From JABIBU01 sp964464685 (GTDB taxonomy: Bacteria > Patescibacteriota > Patescibacteriia > Magasanikbacterales > UBA922): a DNA stretch of 24,181 nucleotides. The stretch covers positions 1 through 24,181 of the forward strand of contig CAYXGV010000012.1 in assembly GCA_964464685.1 (NCBI GenBank). Reading direction: 5' to 3'. The notes beneath the pieces are model-generated. The model saw only the letters and a program-made list of their open reading frames with translations, made no database searches and was not told the DNA's origin. The position numbers and the translations under genes were made by a program. This document shows positions 22,871 to 24,181 of the stretch, one piece after another; position 1 is the stretch's first letter; each line of letters opens with the position of its first letter.

Positions 22871-23040
22871 AAATTGGAATATAATTTTATCAATTAAGGA
22901 ACCCAAACACAAGTGTATAACAAGGGGACAAAAAAGTGCCTTAAATAGTTGTTAATCGGCGCCTTCTATCAATTCTAGCATTTACTACATCTAGTAGATA
23001 AATCACATCCCTTGCCACAACATCTTGTATTTTAACTGGC
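22871..23040 (-). other. nrdJ leader, upstream part, no gene
   Basis: No reading frame is credible. The minus-strand RNA holds a hairpin ATTTATCTAC / GTAGTAAAT around 22978-23003 and the segment GGCACTTTTTTGTCCCC. None of the conserved B12-riboswitch boxes can be found. Confidence 0.4.
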
Positions 23041-23047
23041 AACAAGT

Positions 23048-23077
23048 ATTATACCACATCTAAAAATATCCTGCCAA
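23048..23077 (-). promoter_or_regulatory. nrdJ promoter
   Basis: On the minus strand TTGGCA (23072-23077), 18-bp spacer, TATAAT (23048-23053) with a TG just upstream (extended -10). Start near 23041, giving a leader of about 328 nt. Confidence 0.6.
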
Positions 23078-23161
23078 ATAGCCACCAAACAGCCGTATTT
23101 TTTGCTGGATTAAGCCATGGTATGATAGTTGCATAAATACAAAATTCTTAAATAAATTAAC

Positions 23162-23170
23162 TTATCCACA
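23162..23170 (+). promoter_or_regulatory. DnaA box (perfect)
   Basis: TTATCCACA, 24 bp upstream of the ruvB -35 box. Confidence 0.5.
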
Positions 23171-23194
23171 GTCTTATTTTTTCTAAAGATTAAA

Positions 23195-23223
23195 TTGCTT
23201 TTTTATCAACAAAATAGTACAAT
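23195..23223 (+). promoter_or_regulatory. ruvB promoter (leaderless message)
   Basis: TTGCTT (23195-23200), 17-bp spacer, TACAAT (23218-23223). A start near 23230 puts +1 within about 3 bases of the ATG at 23233, so the message would be leaderless. Confidence 0.55.
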
Positions 23224-23232
23224 ATATCTACT

Positions 23233-24181
23233 ATGACTGAAGAAATATATCAATTAGATGAGGATCTAAAGCCAAGACTGGTTGATCCCAAAGAACAAAC
23301 TGAAGAAGAAATAATAGAAATAACCTTGAGACCTCAAACTCTAGGTGAATTTGTCGGCCAAGAACAAATAAAAGCGCCACTAAACATCTCCATTGAAGCG
23401 GCTAAAAAACGCAATGAGCCAATTGAACATGTCTTGCTTTATGGCAATCCAGGTTTGGGCAAAACTACGCTGGCTAATATTATTGCCAAAGAAATGGGTG
23501 TAAATATAAAAGTAACGGCTGGACCAGCTCTAGAACGAGTCGGGGATTTAGCTGCAATTTTATCAAATTTAGAAGAAGGCGATGTTTTATTTATTGATGA
23601 AATTCATCGCATGAACAAAACCATTGAAGAGGTCCTCTATTCAGCTATGGAAGACTTTGCCATTGATTTAATTTTGGGCAAAGGACCAGCCGCTCGAACT
23701 ATGCGCATGCCATTAGATAAATTTACTCTAATCGGCGCAACTACCAAAATGAGTTTATTGTCTGGACCGCTACGAGATCGTTTTGGGCATGTATTTCATT
23801 TAAACTTTTATGAACACAGTGATATTGAACAAATTGTAAATCGTAACGCTAAAATTTTAGCAGTGGACATGCACCCCGAAGCTGGAAAAATCATTGCTAG
23901 ACGTTCCAGAAGAACACCCCGAGTGGCCAATCGGTTATTAAAACGGGTACGAGACTTTGCTGAAGTCAAATTTAATGGTAAAATAGATAAAGATATAACT
24001 CGTCAAGCATTAGAGATGTTAAATATTGATGAACATGGACTTGATGAGGTAGATAAAAAAATCTTGACTGCAATTATAGAAAGGTTTGATGGAGGCCCTG
24101 TGGGCTTAAACACTTTGGCAGCAGCTGTGGCCGAAGAAATGGATACCATTGAAAGTATTTACGAACCATATTTACTACAAA
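23233..24181 (+). CDS. ruvB: Holliday junction helicase RuvB (3' end cut by window)
   Basis: RuvB is the AAA+ motor of the RuvAB branch-migration complex. About 316 codons are present and the frame is open at the window edge. Visible motifs: RPQTLGEFVGQEQIK, Walker A GNPGLGKTT (usual GPPGLGKTT), the RuvA-contact hairpin after AGPALERVGDLAAIL, Walker B VLFIDEIHR, sensor 1 IGATTK, arginine finger LRDRFG, and sensor 2 region RRSRRTPRVANRLLKRVRDFA. The last has Arg where the family usually has Gly (RSRGTPR). The winged-helix domain starts with DKKILTAIIERFDGGPVGLNTLA. The start ATG is the first in frame, and the promoter implies no leader. Confidence 0.95.
   Translation, partial: MTEEIYQLDEDLKPRLVDPKEQTEEEIIEITLRPQTLGEFVGQEQIKAPLNISIEAAKKRNEPIEHVLLYGNPGLGKTTLANIIAKEMGVNIKVTAGPALERVGDLAAILSNLEEGDVLFIDEIHRMNKTIEEVLYSAMEDFAIDLILGKGPAARTMRMPLDKFTLIGATTKMSLLSGPLRDRFGHVFHLNFYEHSDIEQIVNRNAKILAVDMHPEAGKIIARRSRRTPRVANRLLKRVRDFAEVKFNGKIDKDITRQALEMLNIDEHGLDEVDKKILTAIIERFDGGPVGLNTLAAAVAEEMDTIESIYEPYLLQ

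Noticed and set aside
22909..22940. Transposon end (GGGGACAAAAAAGTGCC) near nrdJ
   Set aside because: It resembles ends linked to Y1 transposases, but no partner end or transposase is in the window.
22714..23041. Cobalamin riboswitch before nrdJ
   Set aside because: None of the conserved boxes, such as GCCACTG, is found in the leader.
1..24181. CRISPR array or phage region
   Set aside because: No regularly spaced repeats with unique spacers and no phage structural gene cluster are present. The baseplate-J-like region alone is common in non-phage proteins of this group.

Overview
The window looks like chromosomal DNA from a low-GC member of the Candidate Phyla Radiation / Patescibacteria. 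The reasons are the compact AT-rich genome, short or missing Shine-Dalgarno sites, housekeeping genes mixed with one-membrane-span proteins of no known function, a B12-dependent class II ribonucleotide reductase, and many short palindromic repeats between and inside genes. UGA acts as an ordinary stop codon here. The lineage is inferred from gene content, not proven.

Layout. 1-4061 (minus): a membrane-anchored protein with a baseplate-J-like region, a PilB/GspE ATPase and a polytopic membrane protein. 4271-6160 (minus): ftsH. 6287-6552 (plus): an unusual pair of small transcription units. The first is about 70 nt, starts at or next to an ATG and ends in a UACG hairpin. The second encodes a tRNA-like RNA with an 8+4 bp acceptor/T branch, a G3:U70 pair and an encoded CCA. 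The first RNA can pair with the second over three helices. 6835-8067 (minus): a four-domain S1 protein. 8520-12424 (plus): a degenerate metallo-beta-lactamase-fold protein, a Lys-rich membrane protein and gyrA. 12593-13168 (minus): a YafQ/DinJ-type toxin-antitoxin pair with its operator. 13403-14415 (minus): a DUF559 nuclease-like gene flanked by 34-nt direct repeats, then ruvA. 14648-16050 (minus): rpsB-tsf with a structured rpsB leader. 16295-17365 (plus): an AI-2E/PerM-family transporter. 17435-19010 (minus): a coiled-coil protein, tRNA-Leu(UAA) and a PduO-type cobalamin adenosyltransferase. 19195-22713 (minus): nrdJ. 23233 to the end (plus): ruvB, cut by the window edge.

Functional links. 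The adenosyltransferase makes the adenosylcobalamin that NrdJ needs, and it lies directly downstream of nrdJ. ruvA and ruvB lie about 9 kb apart and would form one branch-migration motor. rpsB and tsf form the usual translation operon.

Regulation. Many promoters fit TTGACA-N17-TATAAT very closely (ftsH, the two small RNAs, the S1 gene, rpsB, the toxin-antitoxin pair, tRNA-Leu). Three perfect DnaA boxes (TTATCCACA) each lie just upstream of a promoter.

Repeats. At least five palindromic families occur. Identical GAGACGCGAT palindromes sit at the 3' ends of ftsH and the S1 gene, where they probably act as terminators. Other repeats lie inside reading frames (the end of ftsH, the ruvA hinge, pduO). 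The most interesting items are the paired small RNAs at 6300-6552 and the DUF559-linked repeat family, which has also invaded pduO in frame.
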